DNA of 64,000 nucleotides from UBA5336 sp964492485 (GCA_964492485.1 CAZBKM010000003.1:62001-126000), one strand, 5' to 3'. Shown: positions 51,296 to 60,059, counted from the stretch's first letter. Numbers and translations are program-made. Notes: generated from the sequence alone by a model not told the origin.

Positions 51296-53017
51296 ATGAC
51301 CGATATCACACGCCGCCATGCCCTGGGATTGACGGGCGGGCTCGTGAGCCTGACCGCCTGCGCACAGACATCCACCGCCCCTGGGGCCCTTGCGGCAGGC
51401 GACGGGTCGCCCGCCTATGACGGGCAGGTCAGCTTCGAGCATGGCGTCGCGTCCGGCGATCCGCTGACGGACCGGGTCATCCTGTGGACCCGCGTGACGC
51501 CGACCAGGAATGACGGCCGGCCGGTGCCGGTAACCTATGAGGTGGCGCGCGACACCGGCTTCACTGACCTCGTCACTGCCGGGTCGGTCGAGGCCGTGGC
51601 CGCGCGCGACTACACGGTCAAGGTCGATGCCGACGGCCTGGCACCGGGCAGCGACTATCATTACCGCTTCCGGGTGAACGCCGCAGACGGTGTTGTGGAC
51701 AGCCCGACCGGCCGCACCCGCACCGCCAGCGCGGCCGGCAGCACCGAACCGGTGACCTTTGCGGTGATTTCCTGTTCCAACTGGCAGTTTGGCCTGTTCA
51801 ACGTCTATGCCGATATCGCCCGGCGCGGATCGCTCGACGCAGTGATCCATCTGGGCGACTATTTCTACGAATACGGCATAGACGGATACGGCAGCGAAAC
51901 GGCCAAGGCGATGGACCGGTTGCACGACCCGCTGACGGAGACCGTGACACTCGCCGACTACCGCACCCGACATGCCCAGTACAAGACCGACCCCAACCTG
52001 CAGGCGGCCCATGCGTGTGCCCCGTGGCTGTGCACCTGGGACGACCATGAGAGCACCAACAATTCCTATCGGACCGGGGCGCAGAACCACAATCCTGAAG
52101 AGAATGAGGGCGACTGGTCGGACCGGAAGATGGCCGCCGTCCAGGCCTATCTGGAGTGGATGCCGGTGCGTGACCCCGCGCCGGGTCGGGTCGCTTCCGC
52201 CATCTATCGCCGTTTCGATTTCGGCGACGTCGCGACGGTGTTCTGTCTGGAAAGCCGTCTGACCGGCCGCTCGGAGGAGATAAGCTGGTTTGCCGAACTC
52301 GCCGGCGTCGCACCCGCCGAGATTCCGGCCAGGGCCATGGCGACCATGCAGAAGGTGGCCGATCCCGCACGCACCATGCTCGGCCGAACCCAGGAGGACT
52401 GGCTGGCTGACCGCCTGGCGGCGTCCACCTCCGCCGGCAAGGCCTGGCAGGTGCTCGCAAACCAGGTGATCATGGCCGAGGTGCGCCCGCCGGATTTCAC
52501 CCGCACACTGAGCGATGAACAGCGCGCCGCCATCGACAACCCTTTTGCCACGCAGATGATAGAATTCTCGCAGCTCGGCATGCCCTGGAATCTGGACGCC
52601 TGGGACGGTTTCCCCGCTGCCCGGGACCGTCTCTATGCGGCCGCGGAGCAGGCGGGCGCGCGGCTGGTGACCCTGACCGGCGACACCCATACCGCCTGGG
52701 CGAACGACCTCTTCGATCGGAAAGGAGATCTGCGCGGCGTCGAGTTCGCCTGCACGTCGGTCACGTCGCCCGGACTTGGCGACATCGTTCCCATCGAGGA
52801 TCTGGGCCAGCAGTTCGAAGCGGCGAATGACGGCGTCGTCCACCACGACCCCTTCGGTCGGGGCTATACGCTGGTGCGTCTGACCATGGAGGCGGCGGAG
52901 GCCGACTATGTGAAAGTGTCCACCGTGACCTCTCCGAACTTCCAGGCGACCACCTCGGTTCGCCTGGGCAGCCGGCGTACGGAGAGCGGCCAGACGCCGC
53001 TGTCGCGTCTCGGCTGA
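51296..53017 (+). CDS. phoD: PhoD-type alkaline phosphatase/phosphodiesterase
   Basis: 573 residues. A twin-arginine signal (TRRHALGLTGGLVSLTAC) ends in a lipobox Cys22, so the folded metalloenzyme is exported and probably lipid-anchored. The N-terminal beta domain contains FEHGVASGDPLTDRVILWTR. The catalytic domain has VISCSNWQFGLFNVY, HLGDYFYEYG, TWDDHESTNNSYR and LTGDTHTAWANDLF, which carry the Ca2+/Fe3+ ligands (Asp, Tyr, His, Cys) of PhoD. It releases phosphate from phosphoesters or teichoic-acid-like diesters. No strong Pho box was seen before it. Confidence 0.94.
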   Translation: MTDITRRHALGLTGGLVSLTACAQTSTAPGALAAGDGSPAYDGQVSFEHGVASGDPLTDRVILWTRVTPTRNDGRPVPVTYEVARDTGFTDLVTAGSVEAVAARDYTVKVDADGLAPGSDYHYRFRVNAADGVVDSPTGRTRTASAAGSTEPVTFAVISCSNWQFGLFNVYADIARRGSLDAVIHLGDYFYEYGIDGYGSETAKAMDRLHDPLTETVTLADYRTRHAQYKTDPNLQAAHACAPWLCTWDDHESTNNSYRTGAQNHNPEENEGDWSDRKMAAVQAYLEWMPVRDPAPGRVASAIYRRFDFGDVATVFCLESRLTGRSEEISWFAELAGVAPAEIPARAMATMQKVADPARTMLGRTQEDWLADRLAASTSAGKAWQVLANQVIMAEVRPPDFTRTLSDEQRAAIDNPFATQMIEFSQLGMPWNLDAWDGFPAARDRLYAAAEQAGARLVTLTGDTHTAWANDLFDRKGDLRGVEFACTSVTSPGLGDIVPIEDLGQQFEAANDGVVHHDPFGRGYTLVRLTMEAAEADYVKVSTVTSPNFQATTSVRLGSRRTESGQTPLSRLG

Positions 53018-53041
53018 TCCCCGGCGTGGCCGCCCGTCGTC

Positions 53042-53629
53042 TCAGTCGGGCCTGAACTGGTTCAGGATGCGCTCGGCCGCCTGGTCGGCGTATCCTGCCT
53101 GGACAGGCATGCGCATGACGATCAGGCGGTGCCAGAGCGGGCCGAGCAGGGCCTCGAGCCCGGCCTCCAGATCCCAGCTTCGCGTGATCACATGCTTGGC
53201 AGCCAGCTCGGCCAGGATCGTGCGCAGTGGTCCGCGCACCTGATCCTGGAACCAGGCACGCCATCGCTCGCCCGCAGCTTCGTCGTCGCCCGCAGCCATC
53301 AGGCTTGCGCGCAGCACGGCGTGGCCGTCTCCCTGGCGTGCGGCCGCCTCGAAGGGCAGGGCCAGCGCCGCGATGCGTTCCCTGGGATCGCGCGCCCCCC
53401 GGGCCGGGCTGGCGATCAGATCCAGGCCGGCCTCCACGCACATGGCGCCAATCGATGGCCACCAGCGATAGATGGTCTGCTTCGAGGCCCGCGCCCGCTT
53501 TGCGACACTGTCGACACTAAAGCGGCGCCAGCCATTTTCTGCGAGTTCGATCCGGGTGGCGTCGAGGATTGCCTGCTGCGAGGTTTCGCTGCGCCTCGGA
53601 CCCTGGCGCCGTGCGTCAGTTTCCGCCAT
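53042..53629 (-). CDS. TetR/AcrR family transcriptional regulator
   Basis: 195 residues. The helix-turn-helix spans about residues 15-60: SQQAILDATRIELAENGWRR, then FSVDSVAKRARASKQTIYRW with the typical recognition helix and WPS turn. The C-terminal domain LAAKHVITRSWDLEAGLEAL and PLWHRLIVMRMPV resembles TetR_C_11/16-type ligand domains. The ATG at 53629 follows GGGAGACGGG. It is divergent from the carbonic anhydrase gene (156-base gap containing TGTATAGTACGG). The target is unknown. Confidence 0.9.
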   Translation of the reverse strand: MAETDARRQGPRRSETSQQAILDATRIELAENGWRRFSVDSVAKRARASKQTIYRWWPSIGAMCVEAGLDLIASPARGARDPRERIAALALPFEAAARQGDGHAVLRASLMAAGDDEAAGERWRAWFQDQVRGPLRTILAELAAKHVITRSWDLEAGLEALLGPLWHRLIVMRMPVQAGYADQAAERILNQFRPD

Positions 53630-53784
53630 GTCCCGTCTCCCGTTCGCGCGCATCGCAGTTATCACTGCACGCGCGGCCTGCCCCTCAAACGTGTATAGTA
53701 CGGAACGTGCCGGCTGTCGCGCCTCTTGTCGCCCCGACCGATTGGCGGCAAGTTGCGCGCCCAATGACTGACCAGGGCGCCCTC

Positions 53785-54408
53785 ATGAAAACCCCAGATG
53801 ACCTGCTGGCGGGCTATCGCCGTTTCCGGCGCGGGTCGTATGCGCGCCATGCGGAGCTGTTTCGCGAACTGGGTGAGGGGCAGGATCCGGACATCATGGT
53901 TGTGGCCTGTGCCGACAGCCGTGCCGACCCGGCCCAGATCTTCGACGCTGCGCCGGGTCAGCTCTTCGTTGTGCGCAATGTGGCCAATCTCGTGCCCCCG
54001 TACGAGACGGATGAGGGGCTGCATGGCGTCAGTGCTGCGCTGGAGTTTGCGGTCACGGCCCTGAAGGTCGACCATATCGTGGTCATGGGCCATGGCGGTT
54101 GCGGTGGCGTGGCTGCCAGTCTGAAGGGTGCCACGACGGATCCGGTCGGTCAGTTCATTGCCCCCTGGGTGCGTCTCCTGAACGAGGCCCGCGACGCGGT
54201 GCTGGCGGAGGAGCCGGACGATCCGCAGACACGGCTGGAGCATCGCGCGGTGGGGCTGTCGCTCGACAATCTGATGACGTTCCCGTTCGTGCGCGAGGCC
54301 GTCGAGGCGGGTGAACTGAAACTGCATGGCGCCTGGTTCGCGATCGGTCTCGGCGAACTCCATTGGCGCAACCCCGAGACCGGTCGCTTCGACACCGTCG
54401 ACGCCTGA
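53785..54408 (+). CDS. Beta-carbonic anhydrase
   Basis: Zinc enzyme that interconverts CO2 and bicarbonate. About 207 residues. The zinc ligands and catalytic Asp lie in MVVACADSRADPAQ (Cys, Asp, Arg) and VVMGHGGCGGVAA (His, Cys). The FVVRNVANLVPPYE loop is typical. The start is ATG 53785 (KTPDDLLAGYRRFRRG, the family opening, with AGGGCG upstream); ATG 53764 is an alternative. It is divergent from a TetR gene; the relation is unproven. Confidence 0.93.
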   Translation: MKTPDDLLAGYRRFRRGSYARHAELFRELGEGQDPDIMVVACADSRADPAQIFDAAPGQLFVVRNVANLVPPYETDEGLHGVSAALEFAVTALKVDHIVVMGHGGCGGVAASLKGATTDPVGQFIAPWVRLLNEARDAVLAEEPDDPQTRLEHRAVGLSLDNLMTFPFVREAVEAGELKLHGAWFAIGLGELHWRNPETGRFDTVDA

Positions 54409-54465
54409 CGCGGTGGGGCCGGGGCGGGACGAGCCCTCGCCCGGCCAGCGCTTGCGCGATGCGGG

Positions 54466-55086
54466 CTATCGGGCCGTGCTGAAGACGGCGAAACCGGCCG
54501 ACACGGCCATCAGCCCGGCTGCAAACCACTCGAACGCCCGCAAAAAGGTCACGCTCTGGAAACGGCGGTTCAGGGCATCGGCGAGACGGGCGTAGAGCGT
54601 GAGGCCGAGCAATTCGGTCGCCGTGACGCTGGCCATGACGATCACGACCTGTTGCATCAGCGGCCGGTCGGGGTCGAAAAACGCTGGCAGAAGCACGCCG
54701 AAATAGACCAGCGCGTTCGGATTGGCGAGCTGAAGACCGATCCCGCGCAGGAACAGCCCCGCGCGGTTGGGGGCGAACTGGGCACTGGCGGCCGGCCGGA
54801 CCGGGTCGCTGCGCACGAGGCCCGCGGCCAGCCAGAGGATGAACACCAGTCCGGCGAGCTTGAGGGCCATGAAACCGATCGGAAAGGCTGCCGCCAGGGC
54901 GGCTGCGCCAGAGGCCGCCAGGGCCACCCAGCCGAGATTCGCCGCCGACACGCCAAGGGCAGGCAAGAGAGCCGGTGCCCAGCCGAAGCGAAGCGCGGAG
55001 CTCATCACCAGCATGACCGCAGGGCCAGGGGTCAGCCCGCCGGCGATGAAAAGTCCGATCAGCGCAAACCAGACACCGGGATCCAT
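54466..55086 (-). CDS. LysE/RhtB family amino-acid exporter
   Basis: 206 residues with about six membrane segments. The N-terminal ALIGLFIAGGLTPGPAVMLV, with its conserved Gly-Pro, and the following SSALRFGWAPALLPALGVSA match LysE-type transporters. LQLANPNALVYFGVLLPAFF is also conserved. Exports an amino acid or derivative; the substrate is unknown. RIME-like copy E lies just upstream of its start, between it and the pyrophosphatase gene. Confidence 0.9.
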   Translation of the reverse strand: MDPGVWFALIGLFIAGGLTPGPAVMLVMSSALRFGWAPALLPALGVSAANLGWVALAASGAAALAAAFPIGFMALKLAGLVFILWLAAGLVRSDPVRPAASAQFAPNRAGLFLRGIGLQLANPNALVYFGVLLPAFFDPDRPLMQQVVIVMASVTATELLGLTLYARLADALNRRFQSVTFLRAFEWFAAGLMAVSAGFAVFSTAR

Positions 55087-55105
55087 GCCGGGCCGGCAGC
55101 CTATT

Positions 55106-55206
55106 GCATTTTCGAGCGAAGTGGGTACCGGTTCGCTTTAAGAAAATGCTCAAAAACAGGAACATAGCGCATCTTCACTGCCTCCGGTTGACTTGAAGAT
55201 GGGCTA
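55106..55206 (+). repeat. RIME-like repeat, copy E
   Basis: This is the best preserved copy. Hairpin one has GCATTTTCGAGCGAAGT and GCTTTAAGAAAATGC arms around ACCGGTTC. The CAAAAACAGGAACA linker leads to hairpin two with TAGCGCATCTTCACTG and TTGACTTGAAGATGGGCTA. The final CTA, read on the minus strand, is the TAG stop of ppa. Confidence 0.85.
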
Positions 55207-55740
55207 GCCAGCCTGGGGCTGGTTGCGCGCGATCGCCTCGTTTATCAGCTCCCTGGCCCGCTCGACGCCTTCCCAGCCCCGGACCTTCACCCATTTGTTG
55301 GGCTCGAGATCCTTGTAGTGCTCGAAGAAATGCGAGATCCGATCGCACAGCGTCTCGGGCAGGTCGGTATAGTTGTGAACCTTCTCGTAGAAGCGTGTCA
55401 GCTTCTGATGCGGAACGGCCAGGATCTTCTCGTCCTCGCCGCCATCATCCTCCATCAGAAGCACGCCTACCGGACGGGCGCGGACCACAGCGCCCGGCAC
55501 GAGCGCCCGCTGGCCTACCACCATCACGTCGATCGGATCACCGTCGAGGCTCAGCGTGTGCGGGATGAAGCCGTAATTGCAGGGGTAGCGCATGGCCGTA
55601 TAGAGGTAGCGGTCGACGAACATGGCACCCGAGGCCTTGTCGATCTCGTACTTGATAGGTTCGCCGCCCAACGGAACCTCGATCAGCACGTTGATGTCGT
55701 CCGGCGGGTTCTGGCCGATTGCGATCTTGGTGATGTCCAT
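55204..55740 (-). CDS. ppa: Inorganic pyrophosphatase (family I)
   Basis: 178 residues. Hydrolyses pyrophosphate released in biosynthesis, with Mg2+. Family I motif DGDPIDVMVVG carries three metal-binding Asp. The N-terminal IEVPLGGEPIKYEIDKASGA and CNYGFIPHTLSLDG are also standard, as is the C-terminal KWVKVRGWEG. The stop codon TAG is the end of RIME-like copy E. Confidence 0.97.
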   Translation of the reverse strand: MDITKIAIGQNPPDDINVLIEVPLGGEPIKYEIDKASGAMFVDRYLYTAMRYPCNYGFIPHTLSLDGDPIDVMVVGQRALVPGAVVRARPVGVLLMEDDGGEDEKILAVPHQKLTRFYEKVHNYTDLPETLCDRISHFFEHYKDLEPNKWVKVRGWEGVERARELINEAIARNQPQAG

Positions 55741-55840
55741 GGTGCGGGTTCCCTCTTGAGCGCGGCTTCAGTGACCCTTGCGACGGGACCGGTCAAGTCC
55801 GCCAAGGGTCGAACTTGCTGCAGTGCGCAAGAGATGTGCC

Positions 55841-56455
55841 TCAGCCGGGCACAAGCCCGTAATTGAAGCTGATGGAGATGCGCGGCAGGTCGCTGGCATG
55901 TGCCGTCACCTCATGGCGCAGCCAGCTTTCCCACATCAGGACATCGCCTGCAGCCGGGGCGAGGTAGACGAAGCGGCGCAGCGTTTCGGCCACATCGTCG
56001 CGTGGCTGGGGAGCCGCCATCATCATCGCCAGGCGCGGATCTTCCAGCCGCAGGCGGCTGGCACCTTCGGGCATCGCCACGTAGACGGTCCCCGAAATCA
56101 CGCTGCCGGGATGGATGTGGCCGGGATGAACGCCGCCTTCGGCCAGGATGTTGACCCATAGGGCGGACAGCTCAAGCCGGAAGCCGGCGAGATCCCAGCC
56201 CAGCGCATCCGCGAACGTCAGCGCCTCGCCGTCCAGAACCGCTTTCAGCGTGGCAAAGGCCGTCGCGCGGGTCGGCAGGTCGTCGAGCGAGGCGTAGGAG
56301 GTGTAACCGGGATAGCCCTGGCGGGCGCACCAGTCCGCACCGGCGGTATCGCCATCTTCCAGCATCCAGGCCGCGGCCTCCAGATCCGCGACGAGGGTCT
56401 CGTCTGGCAGCCGGCTCTCATGCAGCAGGGTTGGAAAGAGGGTGCGCAGGCCCAT
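55841..56455 (-). CDS. Putative 2OG-Fe(II) oxygenase family protein
   Basis: About 204 residues. The sequence resembles the TIGR02466-type cupin oxygenases. HPGHIHPGSVISGTVYVAMP supplies the first His ligands and the sugar-like strand. VLMWESWLRHEVTAHASDLP gives the second His and RISISFNYGLVPG the 2-oxoglutarate-binding Arg. Substrate unknown. ATG at 56455 gives MGLRTLFPTLLHESRL, the typical opening; ATG at 56494 is an alternative. It runs towards ppa with a 100-base gap. Confidence 0.75.
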   Translation of the reverse strand: MGLRTLFPTLLHESRLPDETLVADLEAAAWMLEDGDTAGADWCARQGYPGYTSYASLDDLPTRATAFATLKAVLDGEALTFADALGWDLAGFRLELSALWVNILAEGGVHPGHIHPGSVISGTVYVAMPEGASRLRLEDPRLAMMMAAPQPRDDVAETLRRFVYLAPAAGDVLMWESWLRHEVTAHASDLPRISISFNYGLVPG

Positions 56456-56530
56456 GGCGGTCTCGGTCCGGATCGGCCGGGGCCGGTCCGCCACATGGAG
56501 GCGGCGGACCGGATAGGCGACGGGGCCTGG

Positions 56531-57496
56531 CTACTCGGCGGTGTCGGCGTCGCTGGCAGGCTTGGTGAATTTCAGCGTCATCCTGTCGGACTCGCCGATG
56601 TCGAGATAGGTCTGCGGATCGAATCCCTCTGGCGTGTTCCCTTCGCCGTCGGCGGTGCGCGAGACCGGAGGCAGTGTCCAGACGCCAAAGGGATGGTCTG
56701 CGGTATCGGCGGGGTTCGCGTTCACCTCCGAGGAGTCGGTGAAGACGAAGCCGGCCGCTTCTGCCGCAGCCTTCACATAGTCTTCATGCACATAGCCCGA
56801 GCTCGCGGCAGGATCCTGTTCCATGTTCGAGGGCAGGCGATGCTCGACCACCCCCAGGGTGCCGCCCGGTTTCAGGGCGGCATATGCGTCCTGGAAGAAC
56901 TTGTCGGCATATCCGCCTGCCATCCAGTTGTGCAGGTTTCGGAACGTCAGGACCGCATCGGCGCTTTCTGCGGGCGCCAGGGGACCGGAGACATTGGAGA
57001 AGGCGGCATGTTCGATGGCGGCGAAGCGCGGATCGCTGAACGTTTCACGGAATTCGGCGATCCTTTCCTGCACGGCGGCCTGGCGCTCACCCTCGAACGC
57101 GTCGGGATCGAATCCGGCGGCAATCAGCGTGCCGCCGCCTTCGGTCAGATAGGGAGCGAGGATATAGGTATACCAGCCGCCGCCGGGCCAGACCTCGATG
57201 ACGGTATCGTCGCCTTCGATACCCAGGAAGCGCAGCGTCTCGACCGGATTGCGGGCCTCATCGCGCGCGGTCTGCGTGTCCGGGCGCCAGTCTCCGGCGA
57301 CGGCCCATTCGAGCGATCCCGTTTCCGGTCCGGTTGCGGCGGCCGGTTCGGCCTGCGGTTCGCCGGTGGCAGCCGGAGCGTCGGGCGCATCCGCGGGCGC
57401 GGCGCTGTCGTCGGCGCCGCCACAGGCGGTGAGTCCGGCAGCGAGGATCAGGGCGAAGGCGCTGGCCTTGAGCCGGGTGGCAGTCGATGCAGTCAT
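56531..57496 (-). CDS. Secreted methyltransferase-fold lipoprotein (COG4798-like)
   Basis: 321 residues. A lipoprotein signal ends LTAC with Cys25, followed by a long Ala/Pro linker. The rest has class I methyltransferase architecture: DDTVIEVWPGGGWYTYILAP in motif I, GTLIAAGFDPDAFEGERQ, SADAVLTFRNLHNWMAGG in the motif IV position, and YAALKPGGTLGVVEHRLP in motif V. S-adenosylmethionine is not expected outside the cytoplasm, so the activity is puzzling. The ATG at 57496 has GAGG upstream. Divergent from the hsp20 gene (gap about 240 bases). Confidence 0.8.
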   Translation of the reverse strand: MTASTATRLKASAFALILAAGLTACGGADDSAAPADAPDAPAATGEPQAEPAAATGPETGSLEWAVAGDWRPDTQTARDEARNPVETLRFLGIEGDDTVIEVWPGGGWYTYILAPYLTEGGGTLIAAGFDPDAFEGERQAAVQERIAEFRETFSDPRFAAIEHAAFSNVSGPLAPAESADAVLTFRNLHNWMAGGYADKFFQDAYAALKPGGTLGVVEHRLPSNMEQDPAASSGYVHEDYVKAAAEAAGFVFTDSSEVNANPADTADHPFGVWTLPPVSRTADGEGNTPEGFDPQTYLDIGESDRMTLKFTKPASDADTAE

Positions 57497-57573
57497 GAGT
57501 GTGTCCTCTAGTCCCTTCCTGTGTCCGCGAGGGCCGCGGACCGTTTGCGATGGCGCGCCTGGCGAGTGGAGAT

Positions 57574-57601
57574 CTTGAACCGGCACCACCTCTTCCCAGA
57601 T
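57574..57601 (+). promoter_or_regulatory. Candidate RpoH (sigma-32) promoter of hsp20
   Basis: CTTGAAC (57574-57580) and CCCAGAT (57595-57601) are separated by 14 bases, close to the RpoH consensus CTTGAAA and CCCCAT. Transcription from about 57608 would give a leader of about 125 bases with the ROSE-like hairpin at its 3' end. Confidence 0.5.
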
Positions 57602-57705
57602 AGCAATTGCCCCGGTGCCGCCAAGCGGATCGGGGTCGGGACCGTGGCTGGCGCCCCCTGGGCCGGCATCGCGGACCCGAACGGAAGGGCCGGCCCCGGC
57701 CGGTG

Positions 57706-57726
57706 CAGTTGCTTTGGAAAGGACTG
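57706..57726 (+). promoter_or_regulatory. ROSE-like RNA thermometer hairpin of hsp20
   Basis: CAGTTGCTTT (57706-57715) pairs with AAAGGACTG (57718-57726) leaving G57711 bulged opposite the ribosome binding site AAGGA (57719-57723). The TTGCT sequence with a G facing the site is the hallmark of ROSE elements. GGCCGG and CCGGCC form a separate hairpin upstream (about 57688-57701). The ATG at 57734 is 10 bases downstream. Confidence 0.6.
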
Positions 57727-57733
57727 TGTGACC

Positions 57734-58219
57734 ATGAGCAATATCGACCTTACACCGCTTTATCGGACCATGGTTGGGTTCGATCGTCTCGCCAACATGA
57801 TAGACAGTGCCAGTCGGCTGGATGGCGCGCAAACCTATCCCCCCTACAATATCGAGCGCGTTGGGGATGATCGCTTCGCCATCGAGATCGCGGTCGCCGG
57901 CTTCACCGAGGACGATCTCGACATCGAGCTCAAGGAAGGTCTGCTGACCGTCGCCGGGAAGAAAGGCGCCAGCGAGGACGATCAGGGACGCGAGTTCCTG
58001 CATCGTGGCATTGCAGAGCGTAGCTTCATCCGGCGGTTCCAGCTCGCCGATCACGTCATCGTGACCGGGGCCGAGCTCAATCACGGCCTCCTTCGGATCG
58101 AGCTCGTCCGCGAACTGCCCGAAGCGCTCAAGCCGCGCAAGATCGAGATCGGCGGAGGTGCCGGCGAGTCGAAGTCGCCGAAGCTGATCAGTGGCGGCAA
58201 GAAGAGCTCTGCGGCCTGA
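57734..58219 (+). CDS. Small heat-shock protein (Hsp20/IbpA type)
   Basis: 161 residues. ATP-independent chaperone that holds unfolded proteins. The alpha-crystallin domain begins NIERVGDDRFAIEIAVAGFT and includes EDDLDIELKEGLLTVAGKKG and HRGIAERSFIRRFQLADHV; C-terminal LVRELPEALKPRKIEIG has the I-x-I-like tail. The N-terminus DLTPLYRTMVGFDRLANMID is typical of the IbpA group. Preceded by an RpoH-type promoter and a ROSE-like hairpin that should open with heat. Confidence 0.95.
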   Translation: MSNIDLTPLYRTMVGFDRLANMIDSASRLDGAQTYPPYNIERVGDDRFAIEIAVAGFTEDDLDIELKEGLLTVAGKKGASEDDQGREFLHRGIAERSFIRRFQLADHVIVTGAELNHGLLRIELVRELPEALKPRKIEIGGGAGESKSPKLISGGKKSSAA

Positions 58220-58372
58220 TGGCAGCCTGACTGCGCGTCGCCACAGGTCCGAACGTGATGCGGCACTCCTGTCCTGGGGCGCCGTTCTTCATGGCCGATA
58301 CCGTGACCGATCCCGGATCCGGCACATCCGGTGTCTCCGCGCGCGTCTGGCGGCAATCACGTGACCGGCCTG

Positions 58373-58942
58373 TCAGTCGGGCCGGTTGCGTCCGAACTTT
58401 CGAAGTTGCTCGCACGCCCAGTCATAGTCCTGGGCACAGGCCCGACGCATCAGCCGTTCGCCTTCGACCCGGTCGTATGGGCCGCCAAGGCCAGCATAGA
58501 GCATGTTTCCATAGCCGGCACAGCCGCTGACATCGTCCAGCTCGCAGGCCTTTTCATAGAGCGCGCGGGCGGCTTCATAATCCTTTTCCCCGTCGCGGCC
58601 TTCGAAGTGGAGGAAGGCCCCATTCGTGCAGGCATCGGCTGCGCCCTTGTCGCAGGCGTCGCCAAACAGGGCCTGGGCTTTCTCCAGATCCTGTTCGCCG
58701 CCGCGGCCCTGGCGCCAGAGGTGGGCCAGGCCGACGCAGGAGTCCAGGTCGCCGTCATCGCACTCCTGACGATAGAGTTTGCGCGCCTCCACGAAGTCGC
58801 CGAAGCGGACCGCCATGGCGCCGTCCCTGTATGCGACCTGGGCATGGGCTGGCGCAGACAGGCCGGGCGACAGCGGCAGGGCAGCGGCACAAACTGCGAG
58901 CGCGGCAAGGGCGCGGCGGGCCTGGGTCCGGGCGGAATGCAT
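58373..58942 (-). CDS. Secreted Sel1-like repeat protein
   Basis: 189 residues. An N-terminal signal peptide ends LSAPAHAQ. The mature part has four Sel1-type helical repeats of about 36 residues: KLYRQECDDGDLDSCVGLAH, QALFGDACDKGAADACTNGA, ALYEKACELDDVSGCAGYGN, RLMRRACAQDYDWACEQLRK. Each repeat carries two cysteines in the cysteine-rich (HcpA-like) pattern, which in the periplasm would form disulfides. Such proteins serve as protein-protein scaffolds. The partner is unknown. It is divergent from the SDR gene. Confidence 0.9.
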   Translation of the reverse strand: MHSARTQARRALAALAVCAAALPLSPGLSAPAHAQVAYRDGAMAVRFGDFVEARKLYRQECDDGDLDSCVGLAHLWRQGRGGEQDLEKAQALFGDACDKGAADACTNGAFLHFEGRDGEKDYEAARALYEKACELDDVSGCAGYGNMLYAGLGGPYDRVEGERLMRRACAQDYDWACEQLRKFGRNRPD

Positions 58943-59087
58943 GGAGGCCTCCCTTCATGGTAAGTGTGACACCGGCTCCACTATAGGGCGCCACTTGTGC
59001 CCCCGCCACGGGGTGACCTCAGTTCCCATGCCTTGCCAGCCGGCCGTCCGGCTGCAACGCTCCGGACGACGCACACAGGAGAGAGCC

Positions 59088-60059
59088 ATGGCTGCCGACG
59101 ACCAGACACCCCTCGGATCGGGCTTCGGGCGCACCTCGCGGGCGCTGGAGGTCGTTGAGGGCATCGACCTCACGGGCCGTTCGGCCATTGTCACCGGCGG
59201 GTATTCGGGGATCGGGCTGGAGACCGTTCGCGCGCTGACAAGCGCAGGCGCACGGGTCACGGTGCCGGCCCGGCGTACCGATGCCGCCCAGGCGGCGCTG
59301 GCGGGACTCCCCGGCGAGATCGAGATTGCCGTCATGGACCTGGCCGACCTCTCCAGCGTCCGCAGGTTCGCCGACGCTTATGCCGAGACCGGCAGGGCGC
59401 TGGACCTCCTGATCAACAATGCCGGTATCATGGCTTGTCCTCTGGCTCGGGTGGGGCCGGGCTGGGAGAGCCAGTTCGCCATCAACCATCTTGGCCATTT
59501 CGAATTGACGCGCCGCTTGCTGCCGGCGTTGGAAAGGGCCGCCGCGCCGCGGGTCGTGGCCCTGTCCTCCACCGCGCATATCCTGAGCGACGTCCATTGG
59601 GACGACCCGCATTTCGAGCAGCACGACTATGACAAGTGGCAGGCCTATGGCCAGGCGAAGACGGCCGACGCCCTGTTCGCCCTCGGGCTCGACCTGCGCC
59701 ACCGGGAGCGGGGTCTGCGCGCTTTCTCGGTGCATCCTGGCGGCATCTTCACGCCGCTGCAGCGCCACCTCACCGATGAGGAGATGGCGGCGCTGGGGTG
59801 GAAGAATCCCGACGGCACCATACCCGAACGCGTGCAGGCGATGTTCAAGACCCCGGAACAGGGCGCGGCGACCACCGTCTGGGCCGCCACGTCACCACAC
59901 CTTGAGGGGCGAGGCGGCGTTTATTGCGAGGATTGTGACATCGCCAGGCTCGCCACCGCAGACAGCCAGCGCTACGAGCATGTCCGCACATGGGCCTGCG
60001 ACGAGGCCGGGGCCGAGCGGTTGTGGTCCATGAGCGAGGCGATGATCGCGGCCGCTTGA
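59088..60059 (+). CDS. SDR family oxidoreductase (retinol dehydrogenase-like)
   Basis: 323 residues. Cofactor loop VTGGYSGIGLETVRAL, NADP-favouring PARR after strand two, then LLINNAGIMACPLARV. Catalytic Ser in VALSSTAHIL, Tyr/Lys in WQAYGQAKTADALFALGLDL. The longer C-terminal part (residues 230-323, with SVHPGGIFTPLQRHL and GGVYCEDCDIARL) marks the classical-like WWOX/retinol dehydrogenase subgroup. Substrate unknown. The ATG at 59088 follows GGAGAG. A TVP38-type gene follows on the same strand. Confidence 0.92.
   Translation: MAADDQTPLGSGFGRTSRALEVVEGIDLTGRSAIVTGGYSGIGLETVRALTSAGARVTVPARRTDAAQAALAGLPGEIEIAVMDLADLSSVRRFADAYAETGRALDLLINNAGIMACPLARVGPGWESQFAINHLGHFELTRRLLPALERAAAPRVVALSSTAHILSDVHWDDPHFEQHDYDKWQAYGQAKTADALFALGLDLRHRERGLRAFSVHPGGIFTPLQRHLTDEEMAALGWKNPDGTIPERVQAMFKTPEQGAATTVWAATSPHLEGRGGVYCEDCDIARLATADSQRYEHVRTWACDEAGAERLWSMSEAMIAAA

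Noticed and set aside
53688..53709. AACGTG direct repeat between tetR and the carbonic anhydrase gene as an operator
   Set aside because: The repeat is direct rather than inverted, and no second site supports it; kept as a remark only.
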